Source: Bradyrhizobium erythrophlei (GTDB taxonomy: Bacteria > Pseudomonadota > Alphaproteobacteria > Rhizobiales > Xanthobacteraceae). Taken from it: 64,000 bases of DNA. A program made the position numbers and the translations under genes. Within the stretch, counting starts at the first letter, position 1; each line of letters starts with the position of its first letter. Shown here piece by piece: positions 27,771 through 36,647 of the stretch. The DNA lies in NCBI RefSeq assembly GCF_900129425.1, contig NZ_LT670817.1:7902001-7966000 (forward strand), in the 5' to 3' direction. The notes below the pieces were generated by a model that saw only the letters and a program-made list of their open reading frames with translations, was not told the origin of the DNA and did not search any database.

Positions 27771-27951
27771 AGGGACATGGGCAACTGCGATGGCAACCGG
27801 TTCGAGCGAGTGCCTAGCGATATCTGCCTGGGCCGTTGAGGCATCAGGAGCCTGATTGAATGAACCGTCCAATGCGAAGGCTCAATTATGGCACTCTCCC
27901 ACGGAACATCCGCAGCGACGCACCGCCCCCCAGCGTTCGAGTGCGCGCCAA

Positions 27952-28815
27952 CTATCCGAAATGCTCAATCAGCAATTCAGTAAGAACTCGGACTTTCCGT
28001 GTGGAGTGTTGACCAGGAGGCCGGACAACGAACATGCCGGCCGTCGGAACACGATAGCGCGGCATAACCTGAACAAGGGCGCCGGAATCCAGATAGCCTT
28101 TGATGAGATGATCCGGAAGCCAAGCGATGCCGAGCCCCGCCACCGCAGCAGCCGCGAGTGCGCTACCGTTGTCCGCTTTGAACCGCCCCTGCGGATGAAT
28201 GGAAATTGTCTTGTCGCCATCAATAAATTGCCAGGTTTCCGTTCCCTGCATGAGCGCCTGATGGGTAAGGAGTTCGTCCGGCGTCCCGGGAGTCCCGTGC
28301 TCCCTGACATAGTCCGGGCTTGCGACGAGCGTTCCAGAAACCGGCCCGACACGACGTGCGATCAAGTTCGAGTCGTTGAGATAGCCGACACGTATCGCAC
28401 AATCGAAACCCTCCCCAATGATATCCACGAAGCGATCGCTGTAGCTCGCCTGGACGTGGAGCAGCGGGTGGCGCCGAGCCATTTCTGCAAACACCGGCGC
28501 CAAATGCGTCGGTCCCAAGGATAGCGGCGCTGCGATACGGAGACGACCGCGCAGTTCGCCAGCAGGCATGATCGTTTCAAGCGCGATGTCGATTTCGGCG
28601 CAGACGCGAGCGGCGTGCTCGCGAAACGTGACGCCGGCCTCCGTCAGCGCGGCACCGCGTGTCGTCCGCGCGAGAAGCTGGACGCCGAGTTCGGCTTCCA
28701 ATCGGAATAACCGCCGACTGACGATCGACTTCGAGACGCCAAGGCGGCGGGCAGCCGATGATACCCCGCCAGCATCGGCCACATCGACAAAGGTCCGCAG
28801 ATCTTCGGTATCCAT
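27952..28815 (-). CDS. LysR-type transcriptional regulator, next to the SDR gene
   Basis: Predicted 287-residue LysR regulator. The N-terminal winged helix-turn-helix is MDTEDLRTFVDVADAGGVSS then AARRLGVSKSIVSRRLFRLE; the substrate-binding domain follows from about residue 90. The ATG at 28815 is chosen over 28851 because the HTH normally begins at once. It is divergent from the SDR gene with a 105-base gap that contains a strong inverted repeat at 28860-28888. It probably controls the SDR and SnoaL-like pair, as LysR genes often control the divergent neighbour; the inducer is unknown. Confidence 0.9.
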   Translation of the reverse strand: MDTEDLRTFVDVADAGGVSSAARRLGVSKSIVSRRLFRLEAELGVQLLARTTRGAALTEAGVTFREHAARVCAEIDIALETIMPAGELRGRLRIAAPLSLGPTHLAPVFAEMARRHPLLHVQASYSDRFVDIIGEGFDCAIRVGYLNDSNLIARRVGPVSGTLVASPDYVREHGTPGTPDELLTHQALMQGTETWQFIDGDKTISIHPQGRFKADNGSALAAAAVAGLGIAWLPDHLIKGYLDSGALVQVMPRYRVPTAGMFVVRPPGQHSTRKVRVLTELLIEHFG

Positions 28816-28859
28816 CGCCAGTGTTCCGCATTTCGCGACACAGATGGGCAATTTGTAAG

Positions 28860-28888
28860 GCTATCGCGTCGCTTTTTGCGACGATAGC
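28860..28888. promoter_or_regulatory. Inverted repeat in the LysR/SDR divergent promoter region
   Basis: GCTATCGCGTCGC, TTTTT and GCGACGATAGC form a dyad with 11 or 12 pairs (one bulged base). Its place between divergent starts 28815 and 28921 suggests an operator or a leader hairpin. LysR sites are usually T-N11-A dyads, so it may belong to another regulator. Confidence 0.5.
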
Positions 28889-28920
28889 TTGTCCATCAAT
28901 CGGAACCAAGGGAGATTCTC

Positions 28921-29790
28921 ATGCCATCAACAAAACGACATCCCGGCCGCTCGGCTGCAGTCACCGGTGCCGGCGGGGGCCTCGGCCGCGATATCGCGCT
29001 CGGCCTCGCGGCCAAGGGTTACGTGGTTTTCGGCACGGCCATGTCAGCCGTGGAAGTCCAGGACCTGAAAGACGCTTCCGGAGGACGTGTCAGCCTGACT
29101 GTCTGTGACATGACCAAGGAAGAGTCCGTGAAAGCCTGGGCGGCCGGCGTGTCCGACGCCCTCGGCGATTCCGGCCTCGATATTTTGATCAACAATGCCG
29201 GCATTCTGACCCCGGGACCGATCGAGGTTCTTCCGCTCGACGCTATCCGGCGTGAATTTGACGTCAACGTGTTCGGTGCCCTGTCGGTCATGAATGCATT
29301 TCTGCCGGCGCTGAGGAAGGCGCGCGGTCGCATCGTTCAGGTCAGCACTTGGACCGCTAGCGTGCCGCTCCCATTCAATGGACCGTCGGGCGCATCGAAA
29401 GCCGCGATGGAGGTATTTGCGACGGTCTACCGCGCCGAGCTGAAGCGGTTCGGAATCGACGTCGTGGTGGCAGCGGCAGGCAACATGAAAACCGGCGGCC
29501 CGGCGAAAACGGCTGCAGCCCTCAAGCGGGTGGCCGACGGAATGACGCCCGAACAACGCGAGCTATATGGAAAAACCTTCGGCTCGTTCGCAGCCGCCCT
29601 TAACGGCATGCAGAACAGCGGGCTCGACTCGGCCGCCGCCGCCCGGAGGGTGATCGAACTGGCCGAGCAAGTCCCCGCGCCGAGCCGAGCGCCGGTGGGA
29701 GCAGACGCCGGAGAGATGCTCCGTGTCGTTCGAGAGAAATCAGACGCGGAGCAAGATGCGTTGCGCCTTCAGCTCGTCGGCCTGAGTTAA
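28921..29790 (+). CDS. Short-chain dehydrogenase/reductase-like protein with altered active site
   Basis: Predicted 289-residue Rossmann protein of the SDR superfamily. Cofactor motif TGAGGGLGRD (about 15-24), CDMTKE acid loop (about 62-67), NNAGIL (91-96) and VST Ser142 are present. The catalytic YxxxK motif reads SGASK, so Lys160 is kept but the Tyr is Ser156. A classical hydride-transfer mechanism is therefore doubtful. The last 60 residues resemble KR-type SDRs. The SnoaL-like gene follows 41 bases downstream with a good ribosome site, so the two are probably cotranscribed and controlled by the divergent LysR. Confidence 0.85.
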   Translation: MPSTKRHPGRSAAVTGAGGGLGRDIALGLAAKGYVVFGTAMSAVEVQDLKDASGGRVSLTVCDMTKEESVKAWAAGVSDALGDSGLDILINNAGILTPGPIEVLPLDAIRREFDVNVFGALSVMNAFLPALRKARGRIVQVSTWTASVPLPFNGPSGASKAAMEVFATVYRAELKRFGIDVVVAAAGNMKTGGPAKTAAALKRVADGMTPEQRELYGKTFGSFAAALNGMQNSGLDSAAAARRVIELAEQVPAPSRAPVGADAGEMLRVVREKSDAEQDALRLQLVGLS

Positions 29791-29830
29791 GTCCACCTGA
29801 TAATCACCCATCTTACAAAAGGAGCCAGCC

Positions 29831-30289
29831 ATGATCGAAGTCATTGACACCAACGATGGCCGCGCCGTTCGCAACAAGAACAACGTCCTCGCCCTCTACG
29901 ATCTGATGATCAACACGAAGAAATCGGAAGAGGGCACGGCCAAATTCGTAAGCCCCGCTTACATCCAGCACAACCCGCTGATCGCAGACGGTTCGATCGC
30001 GCTAGGGAAATTCTTCGCCCAGATCACGCGGGAACGCGCCCGGGCCCGCGTCGTCGTCCACCGCATCATCGCGGTCGGCGACTATGTATGGGCTCACGTA
30101 AACTTTCTGAATCTCTTCAATGACGACCCGGAGGATACCGGGATCGCCGGCGTCGACATCTACAAGATGGACGCCGACGGCAAGGCAATCGAACATTGGG
30201 ACACCTTGCAGATCGTCGGCGACCCGAAAAACTCGGCACCTTTGATCGCGCCGAACATTCCGCGCGCCAACCCGAACGGAATGTTCTGA
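29831..30289 (+). CDS. SnoaL-like / NTF2-fold protein
   Basis: Predicted 152-residue cytoplasmic protein of the SnoaL-like polyketide-cyclase group (NTF2-like cone fold). Typical features are the early helix (NVLALYDLMINTKKSEEG), YIQHNPLIADG, the HRIIAVGDYVWAHV strand and the ending VDIYKMDADGKAIEHWDTLQ. Many relatives are small-molecule isomerases or cyclases or have no known substrate. AAAGGAG lies nine bases before the ATG. It follows the SDR gene and is probably its operon partner. Confidence 0.88.
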   Translation: MIEVIDTNDGRAVRNKNNVLALYDLMINTKKSEEGTAKFVSPAYIQHNPLIADGSIALGKFFAQITRERARARVVVHRIIAVGDYVWAHVNFLNLFNDDPEDTGIAGVDIYKMDADGKAIEHWDTLQIVGDPKNSAPLIAPNIPRANPNGMF

Positions 30290-30424
30290 GCGAGAGAATC
30301 TGCCATGAGCGATTCGCCCGGTCCTTTGATGGAGAGACCCTGCTCGGAGTATTGGGGCGCCAAGATTCCACATGCCGGGCGATCGTGATCGCTGAGATCT
30401 AGGGCGCTTTCCGGTTCGGTGGCA

Positions 30425-30528
30425 TCATCCTTCGAGACGCATCGCTTCGCGATGCTCCTCAGGATGAGGTCTGAGACCCTCATGGTGAGGAGCGCGGCAA
30501 CGCCGCGCGTCTCGAACCATCAGGCCCG
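30425..30528. repeat. Dispersed palindromic repeat
   Basis: The stretch from CATCCTTCGAGACGCATCGC through CTCCTCAGGATGAGG, then CTCATGGTGAGGAGCGCGGC and GCGTCTCGAACCATCAGG, is a bradyrhizobial intergenic element with nested inverted arms (GAGACGC and GCGTCTC; CCTCAGGATGAGG). It sits between convergent genes and holds no frame. Confidence 0.65.
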
Positions 30529-30590
30529 TTGGGTGCCTGATTGTGGTTCGATACAACTGGAAAATGCGTTAGCCGCAAGCTTCCAGCCAG

Positions 30591-31439
30591 CTACATCCGT
30601 ATGCCGCTTGCCAGAATGGCCTCCGCGAGTTCGGCGGCGGGTCCGCTTAAGGTTTTGCCCGTGCCGAGCAGAACGAATTCGACGGTGCCGAGATCTGGCA
30701 GACCGTGACCGCTCGGGAGTTCGACAAGGCCCGTCGGGATCAGGTCTCCAGTGAAAACCGTGATGCCGAGTCCGGCGAGCGCCGCGGCTCGCAACCCGCT
30801 CAAGCTGCCGCTTGTGCACACGATGCGCCAGGGACGAGCGCAACGCTCAAGCGCGGCGAGAACGATGTCGCGGGTGATGCTGGGCGGTGAATAGAGGATC
30901 AGCGGTACCGGCGCTGATGGATCGAGGCGTGGCAGATCGCCGGACACCCAAGCTAACCGATCGCGCCAGACAACGCGCCCGCGATCCTCTCCCGGACGAC
31001 GTTTGCCGCAGACGAGGTCAAGCTCTCCGCGCTCAAGCTTCTCGTTGAGCTCACCGCTCAGGCCAACCGTGAGCTCGAATTCGACGAGTGGATGTGTGCG
31101 AACAAACTCCCGCAACACTTCCGGCAAAAGCGATGTCACAAAATCCTCCGACGCGCCGAACCGCAGCCGGCCGCGCAGTTCGGAGCCCGCGAAATAGCGC
31201 TCCGCCCGTTCGTTCGCGGCCAGAATGCCCCGAGCGAACTCGATCATGGCTTCGCCGTCGGCCGTCATTGTTACCGAATGGGTATCGCGGACGAAAAGCC
31301 GGCGTCCGGCCTCGTGCTCAAGCCTTCGGATGTGCTGGCTGACCGTCGACTGGCGCAAGCCGAGCCGCTCGGCAGCCCTGGTGAAACTCCGGGTCTGGGC
31401 AATCGCCAGGAAAGTCTGAAGCAGGACGGGATCCAGCAT
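30591..31439 (-). CDS. LysR-type transcriptional regulator, next to the SBF transporter
   Basis: Predicted 282-residue LysR regulator with HTH MLDPVLLQTFLAIAQTRSFT then RAAERLGLRQSTVSQHIRRL, and a substrate domain from about 90. GASEDFVTSLLPEVLREF is the usual first strand-helix of that domain. It is divergent from the SBF-family transporter with a 124-base gap containing two GATATC sites (31454 and 31509), possible parts of an operator. Likely role: control of the transporter gene. Confidence 0.9.
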   Translation of the reverse strand: MLDPVLLQTFLAIAQTRSFTRAAERLGLRQSTVSQHIRRLEHEAGRRLFVRDTHSVTMTADGEAMIEFARGILAANERAERYFAGSELRGRLRFGASEDFVTSLLPEVLREFVRTHPLVEFELTVGLSGELNEKLERGELDLVCGKRRPGEDRGRVVWRDRLAWVSGDLPRLDPSAPVPLILYSPPSITRDIVLAALERCARPWRIVCTSGSLSGLRAAALAGLGITVFTGDLIPTGLVELPSGHGLPDLGTVEFVLLGTGKTLSGPAAELAEAILASGIRM

Positions 31440-31563
31440 GGCTCTATCATCATGATATCCGATTACACTAATAGCTGTGTGCGGTATTCACAATGACAAA
31501 CGTGCACTGATATCAAGGGACGATCACCTGCAAACGAGGCTTGCAAACGAGGCTTGAATTACT

Positions 31564-32568
31564 TTGGTCCGCTCCATCTGGTCACGCATCGATGGGTTCC
31601 TCGCGGCCATCTTGCTGACTGTTGCTTTCGCCACCGTGATGCCGGCCCGCGGCGATGCGGCATTGGCCGTCGGCTGGCTAACGGATGCCGCCATCGCGCT
31701 GTTGTTTTTCATGCACGGGGCGAAGCTTTCGCCCGAAGTCGCGCTTCTTGGAGCGCGGCACTGGCGACTGCACACGATGGTGTTCCTGAGCACGTTCGCG
31801 CTGTTTCCGTTGCTCGGAATTTCCGCGCGCTTCCTGGCCCCAGGTTTCCTCCCCGGGCCACTCTGGGCCGGGCTGATCCTGCTCACCGCGCTGCCCTCGA
31901 CGGTGCAGGCCTCGATCGCTTTCACGTCGGTGGCAGGCGGCAACGTGCCGGCGGCACTGTGCAGCGCTTCCGCCTCGAATCTGCTCGGCGTTTTCCTTAC
32001 TCCCCTGATCGCCGGTTTCCTGCTCACCCGCCACGGCCTCGACATCTCTGCGCGCTCGGTTCTTGCCATCGTGATGCAGCTTCTGCTGCCCTTCGTCGCC
32101 GGTCAGCTGTTGCGGCCGTGGATCGGCGCCTATCTCACGCGCCATCCGCGCGCGCTCAAGAGCGTGGATTACGGCTCGATCCTGCTCATCGTCTACTCGG
32201 CTTTCAGCCACGGCGTCGTGGATGGCATCTGGCATCAGATCGATGCGCAAGATCTGTTCAAGGTCGCGCTCGTCGATGTCGCGCTGCTCGCGGCCGTGAT
32301 GGCGATCCTGACCTTTGCGAGCAGGCAGTTCGGCTTTTCGCGTGCCGATGAAATCACCATCGTTTTCTGCGGATCAAAGAAAAGCCTCGCCAGCGGCCTG
32401 CCGATCGCAACCTTGTTGTTCGCCGGGCACGTGGGGCTCGTTGTCATCCCGTTGATGTTGTTCCACCAGATCCAGCTCATGGTCTGCGCGTCGCTCGCGC
32501 GGCACTACGCAGCGCGCCGGGTCACCGCGAGTGAACCGCTTCCAGCTCTCCCCGCATCCTCCGCCTGA
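31564..32568 (+). CDS. Bile acid:sodium symporter (SBF-like) family transporter
   Basis: Predicted 334-residue membrane protein with about ten hydrophobic helices, of the SBF-like (DUF4137, YfeH-like) branch of the BASS superfamily. Marks are LLFFMHGAKLSPE in helix 2, LPSTVQASIAFTSVAGGN and NLLGVFLTPL in the crossover region, and VFCGSKKSLASGLP. The start is TTG at 31564, as no ATG lies before helix 1. Substrate of this branch is mostly unknown. The divergent LysR gene is the likely regulator. Confidence 0.87.
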   Translation: MVRSIWSRIDGFLAAILLTVAFATVMPARGDAALAVGWLTDAAIALLFFMHGAKLSPEVALLGARHWRLHTMVFLSTFALFPLLGISARFLAPGFLPGPLWAGLILLTALPSTVQASIAFTSVAGGNVPAALCSASASNLLGVFLTPLIAGFLLTRHGLDISARSVLAIVMQLLLPFVAGQLLRPWIGAYLTRHPRALKSVDYGSILLIVYSAFSHGVVDGIWHQIDAQDLFKVALVDVALLAAVMAILTFASRQFGFSRADEITIVFCGSKKSLASGLPIATLLFAGHVGLVVIPLMLFHQIQLMVCASLARHYAARRVTASEPLPALPASSA

Positions 32569-32667
32569 GCGTTGGACATCATCGGCATCGGAAAAGGGGC
32601 TGCGGCATTGCGCCCGCCGCGGCAGGACGCACGAATATCAGAGCGTAGCCGGCATTGAACGCCGGCT

Positions 32668-32802
32668 CCCGTGTCCCGGACGCGGTGCAGCGTCCTTCAC
32701 GATGCACCGCAGAGCCGGGAGCCATTCGGCGCTGTAAAAAAAAGGACCCCGGATCAGCTGCGCACCGCTTACACGCTGCGCAGCGTCCGGGGAACGTCAA
32801 TG
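32668..32802. repeat. Two dispersed palindromes
   Basis: First element: CTCCCGTGTCCCGGACGCGG and GCACCGCAGAGCCGGGAGCC, with TGCAGCGTCC between. Second, after an A8 run: AAGGACCCCGGATCAGCTGC paired with GCTGCGCAGCGTCCGGGGAA. Both are intergenic elements common in Bradyrhizobium. The gap 32569-32900 has no gene. Confidence 0.65.
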
Positions 32803-32900
32803 GGTAAGCAAAACATTGATGCCTGCGATCGCCGCCTGTGACTCTCAAGAGACATTGGACTTCGCGGGTCTCGAACCACGAGGCGGTAGATCCGCGAGCG

Positions 32901-33551
32901 CTATTTCGGCCTGGCCCGGCCCGGTGGGCCGGGCGGCGGGATGGTCCGCTTGAAGCTCGGCCGCGCCGCGTGCCGGTCGTAATAGCCGGCGAGGTGGTGA
33001 GCTGCGGCGAGCGCCTCCGCGCCTTCCGGGAGTTGCCGGACCTGAAACAGGATCGGCAGCAGGTTGATGTCGGCGAAGGTGAAGCGATCGCCGACGAGAT
33101 AACCGGTCGCGGCGACCGCCTGGTCGAGAACCCCGATCTGCTGGCGCAACGCCGGCGTCGCCGCGTCGATCGCCTTCCGGTCGGGCTTGCCGTCGGCCGT
33201 CCTGGGGAAGGCATAGGCGAGCAGATAGGTCCGGATCATGGTGCGATCCACCACCGTGTTGACGAGCGAGACCCACTGTTCGGTGAGCGCGGCGAGACGC
33301 GGATCGGACGGGAACAGATCCGGGCCCGGGAAAACGCGATCGAGATAGGTGGCGATGGCCTTGGATTCGCAGAGCGCGACATCGCCGTGGCGCAGCACCG
33401 GCATTTTGCCGAACGGATGAATGGCGAGGATCTCCGGCGCGCCCAGCATCGTCTCCGTCAGCACATATTCGATGGCCTTCTCCTCGCAGACCATCCGCAC
33501 CACGCGGGTGTAGGTCGAGCGCACAGAACCGATGATCTCCGGTTTCGGCAT
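32901..33551 (-). CDS. Glutathione S-transferase family protein
   Basis: Predicted 216-residue cytoplasmic GST. The N-terminal thioredoxin-like domain (about 1-80) has STYTRVVRMVCEEK at the usual active-site position, NPFGK-like HPFGKMPVL and ESKAIATYL (the glutathione-contact ES pair). The all-helical C-terminal domain contains LVGDRFTFADINLLPIL, the family's folding motif. The ATG at 33551 gives a normal-length GST; the frame open to 33635 adds 28 unlikely residues. The C-terminal tail (IPPPGPPGRARPK) is Pro-rich. It conjugates or reduces electrophiles with glutathione; substrate unknown. Confidence 0.9.
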   Translation of the reverse strand: MPKPEIIGSVRSTYTRVVRMVCEEKAIEYVLTETMLGAPEILAIHPFGKMPVLRHGDVALCESKAIATYLDRVFPGPDLFPSDPRLAALTEQWVSLVNTVVDRTMIRTYLLAYAFPRTADGKPDRKAIDAATPALRQQIGVLDQAVAATGYLVGDRFTFADINLLPILFQVRQLPEGAEALAAAHHLAGYYDRHAARPSFKRTIPPPGPPGRARPK

Positions 33552-33724
33552 GGCCTGTCTCCCTGCGCTGCCACGCAGCCAAGTTCGCCAGACGTTCGGA
33601 GCGTCGATCCGATCAGGAATCCAAAATCGAATCAACCTCAGGACATCCCGCTCTATCCTTGCGCGCGCCGCAACCGGCTTTGCGGGTCATCGGGTTTCTC
33701 AATGGCGGCTCGTCCACTGACCGG

Positions 33725-33852
33725 CTACTGCTCGACAAACGCGCGATTGATTTGCTCCGTGATAGGCTTCGGCAAATAGTTCATCATGGTCCGGCTGCCG
33801 GTCTGCATGAAGACTTCGGCCAGCATGCCCGGGACGAGTTGCAGGCCAAATA
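33725..33852 (-). pseudogene. C-terminal fragment of an HlyD-family type I secretion adaptor
   Basis: The minus strand encodes GLQLVPGMLAEVFMQTGSRT then MMNYLPKPITEQINRAFVEQ and a stop at 33725. This matches the C-terminal end of HlyD/PrtE periplasmic adaptors (LxPGMxAEVFIxTGxRT then YLLKPLxDQ). Nothing upstream of about 33852 continues it. It is therefore a leftover of a deleted secretion operon. The rest of 33552-34052 has no recognised gene. Confidence 0.7.
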
Positions 33853-34052
33853 AATATTATCAGTCCCCGCCCGTCTAGCTCGGCGAGAAAACGAGGCCGA
33901 ATGAAGGTCGCTTCAGGATAATACGATGAGGCTGCGTCACGGCGTCATTGATATTACTGGATTTTCAATCAGTAATTGCAGAGAGGCCGCCGTGGTTGTC
34001 GACGATGTCGTCGCCCGTCCGTGAAGCCAATCCGACGAAGGCGCGGAAGGCA

Positions 34053-35309
34053 TCAAGAGGACCCCGCCGCACGCCGCCTCAGCAAATCCCGTTCGCGCTG
34101 GTTGCCCGCCAGCGCCGCCGCCGCTTCGAACGCGGCGCGGGCCTCCTCGTCACGACCTAGCTTTTGCAGCAGGTCGCCCCGAACGCTTCCCAGCAGGTGA
34201 TAATTTTCAAGCGCTGGCTCGTGCGCTAGGCGCTCGACGATCGCCAGTGCTGCTTCCGGACCCTCGGCCATGCCGACGGCAACCGCGCGGTTGAGTTCAA
34301 TGATCGGCGAGCGCACGAGGTTCGCGAGCTCCGCGTAAAGGGCTGCTATGCGCGGCCAGTCGGTGGCATCCGCCGTGCCGGCTTGAGCATGACAGGCGAC
34401 AATCGCCGCCTGCAGCGCGTAGAAACCGCCCGCGCCACCGAGTTCGCGCGCCCGCCCCAGCACCTGAAATCCACGCCGGATCTGGAGCTGGTCCCACAAT
34501 GCGCGGTTCTGCTCCAGCATCAGGATCGGCTCGCCCGTCGCGTCGGTGCGCGCCGCCGTGCGCGAAGCGTTCAGCTCCATCAAGGCGAGCAGGCCGTGGG
34601 CCTCGGGCTCGTGCGGCGCGATCGAGGTAAGCACGCGGCCGATCCGAAGCGCTTCGTTGCAGAGTTGCGGACGCAGCCAGTCGCTGCCGCGCGCCGCGGT
34701 ATAGCCTTCGTTGAATATGAGGTAGACGACCTCCAGCACGGAGGCGAGCCGCTCCGAGAGTTCTCGCGCGCGCGGGGGCTCATAAGCCAGCCCAGATTCC
34801 GAAAGCGTGCGCTTGGCGCGCACGATACGCTGGGCAATCGTCGGGTCCGGCACCAGGAACGCCCGTGCGATCTCCTCGGTGGTCAGGCCGCAGATCATCC
34901 GCAGCGCAAGCGCCACGCGGGCCTCGCGCGAAAGCAGCGGATGACAGGCGGTGAAGATCAGCCGAAGCAGCTCATCGCCGATGTCGTCGTCGAGCGCTGC
35001 GTCCGGATCGGGCATGGCCTGCTGCTCCTGCTCCATGTCCCGAACGATCATCGCGTGATTGCGCGCGAGCATCCGGCCGCGGCGCAGATGATCGAGAGCC
35101 CGACGCTTGGCGGTCGCCATCAGCCATGCGCCGGGCTTTTCCGGAACGCCTGTCGCGGGCCAATGCTCGAGGGCGGCCAACAGCGCTTCCTGCGTCAGAT
35201 CCTCGGCCAGCGGCACGTCGCGCAGCATCCTTGAAAGGCCTGTGATCAGCCGCGGCTGCTCGATGCGCCAGACCGCGAGGATCGTGCGATCGATGTCGGC
35301 GGCCGTCAT
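34053..35309 (-). CDS. ECF sigma factor with C-terminal TPR-like extension (ECF42 type)
   Basis: Predicted 418-residue sigma factor. Sigma-2 (about 10-85; EDLTQEALLAALEHWPATGV and GAWLMATAKRRALDHLRR) and sigma-4 (about 115-180; LTTEEIARAFLVPDPTIAQR) are followed by a long extension (DUF6596 and TPR-like; YLIFNEGYTA, ELNRAVAVGMAEGPEAAL). This layout and the adjacent gene with a literal DGPF motif define the ECF42 group, where the extension replaces an anti-sigma factor. The start at 35309 opens MTAADIDRTILAVWRIE. Likely targets are its own promoter and the DGPF gene; the signal is unknown. Confidence 0.9.
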   Translation of the reverse strand: MTAADIDRTILAVWRIEQPRLITGLSRMLRDVPLAEDLTQEALLAALEHWPATGVPEKPGAWLMATAKRRALDHLRRGRMLARNHAMIVRDMEQEQQAMPDPDAALDDDIGDELLRLIFTACHPLLSREARVALALRMICGLTTEEIARAFLVPDPTIAQRIVRAKRTLSESGLAYEPPRARELSERLASVLEVVYLIFNEGYTAARGSDWLRPQLCNEALRIGRVLTSIAPHEPEAHGLLALMELNASRTAARTDATGEPILMLEQNRALWDQLQIRRGFQVLGRARELGGAGGFYALQAAIVACHAQAGTADATDWPRIAALYAELANLVRSPIIELNRAVAVGMAEGPEAALAIVERLAHEPALENYHLLGSVRGDLLQKLGRDEEARAAFEAAAALAGNQRERDLLRRRAAGSS

Positions 35310-35340
35310 CGCCGCCGACTGCGTAGGCGGGGTCCTCACC

Positions 35341-35691
35341 TCAAGGGCCGGCGAGCGCGCGAACCTCGCACGTCCCATCCCAGCCCGGCATGTGATCCCT
35401 GTGGAGCTGCATGAACTCGACCGCCGCGGCCACGGCCTCCTCCTTGTCCCGAAGTTCGAAGATCGCGTAGCCCCCGATCACCTCCTTGGCCTCCACGAAC
35501 GGACCGTCGACGACGCTGAGTTTCCCGTCCATGATGCGCACCTGGGCGCCGGTGGCGCGCGGCATCAGCCCGCCGCTGTCGAGCATGCGGCCGGCCTTGA
35601 TCTCGCGGTCGGCGAGCTTGTGCACGGCCTCGATGAGTTCGGGTGTCGGCGGTCCGGGATGGGCGGGTACGACGATATACATAAAGCGCAT
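35341..35691 (-). CDS. DGPF/YCII-domain protein, partner of the ECF42 sigma factor
   Basis: Predicted 116-residue small protein with ferredoxin-like alpha-beta fold. It begins MRFMYIVVPAHPGPPTPELI and has VVDGPFVEAKEVIGGYAIFE, which gives the family name DGPF. It is transcribed toward the sigma gene with a 31-base gap, the standard ECF42 arrangement. Related YCII proteins may be enzymes, but no catalytic role is shown. The ATG at 35691 starts the domain at once; the longer frame to 35844 is spurious. Confidence 0.88.
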   Translation of the reverse strand: MRFMYIVVPAHPGPPTPELIEAVHKLADREIKAGRMLDSGGLMPRATGAQVRIMDGKLSVVDGPFVEAKEVIGGYAIFELRDKEEAVAAAVEFMQLHRDHMPGWDGTCEVRALAGP

Positions 35692-35958
35692 CTGCTGGGT
35701 CCTTCTGGGGCGAGCCGCCGGCGCCAAGCCCGCGGGACTGTCTCGCTCATGGAATCGACGATCCAGCCGGCGGCGGATCGACATGGATGTTGAAAAAAAG
35801 TGACTACAATGTCCGGCCTGCCTGCCGTTGGGCCCCTCTCCCAAACAACGCCCGCGCGAGCCAGCCGGCGCGACCGCAAAGGCTGCTCAGCATATCGAAT
35901 ACGGTTGCGAAAAGAACGGTCTGTTTCGCCGCGCCGATGGCCGAGGTGGCCAACCGGT

Positions 35959-36429
35959 TCAGGTGGTCTTGCCGGAATGTTCCTCTTCCAGGGTAACGGC
36001 TACGTCGGCATTCGCCGACAGCCGCACGTTCTGTCCTTCCACGTCCGCGACCAGCCCCAGTTCGATGAAATGATGGTGGCCTTTGTGGTGCCCTTCGCCG
36101 CTGTCGGCTTTTGTCAGTTTGATCCTGCCGTTTTCCACGCGATCGACGGTTCCGATGTGAACGCCGTCCGCTCCGATCACCTGCATATGCGGCTTTACGC
36201 TTTTCATTACTTTGCTCCTCGCTGCAGTTAACCCTGGTTTGGTCAGTTCATCGCGCTGTCGGGTCAGGAGTTCGAGTTGCGCCTGCTGGTCGGCGATACG
36301 TTGCGCGTTCAATTCCTCGTCCGCGGCGCCGGAATAGGCCGCTGCCTGCTCCTCCAATTCGAGGAGGTTTTCTCTGATGGCAGCGATGCGTTCTTCAATC
36401 TCGGCGAGGTTCAGCGGCATGTCTGGCAT
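35959..36429 (-). CDS. Coiled-coil and DUF2171 (PRC-like) protein
   Basis: Predicted 156-residue protein. The N-terminal half (about 5-70) is a charged helical coiled coil (LAEIEERIAAIRENLLELEE). The C-terminal half (about 75-150) is a DUF2171 domain with MKSVKPHMQVIGADGVHIGT and VDRVENGRIKLTK, related to PRC barrels. A His-rich loop (HHKGHHHFI) may bind metal. Function is unknown; relatives are common in rhizobia and often stress-induced. No operon partner. Confidence 0.8.
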   Translation of the reverse strand: MPDMPLNLAEIEERIAAIRENLLELEEQAAAYSGAADEELNAQRIADQQAQLELLTRQRDELTKPGLTAARSKVMKSVKPHMQVIGADGVHIGTVDRVENGRIKLTKADSGEGHHKGHHHFIELGLVADVEGQNVRLSANADVAVTLEEEHSGKTT

Positions 36430-36647
36430 GGATCATCTCCTCGGCACGCGCCCCCGCGGAGGTACATCTCTCGAAGCGCACAGACTTTTGGCATCCCGTG
36501 CGGGCCTCGCACCCGCAACGATTGGACGGGATCGCGGCGCCAACAAGGCCATTCAGCCGCTCGGCGCGCGACTTGCGGCTCTCACCAGCGCCCACGGGAG
36601 GAGGCCGAACGCCCGCCGAAATTGACGGGCAAGGATGTTGTGAGGAA

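Noticed and set aside
30375..30590. Possible extra gene between the SnoaL-like and LysR genes
   Set aside because: All frames here cross a dispersed palindrome and lack coding character.
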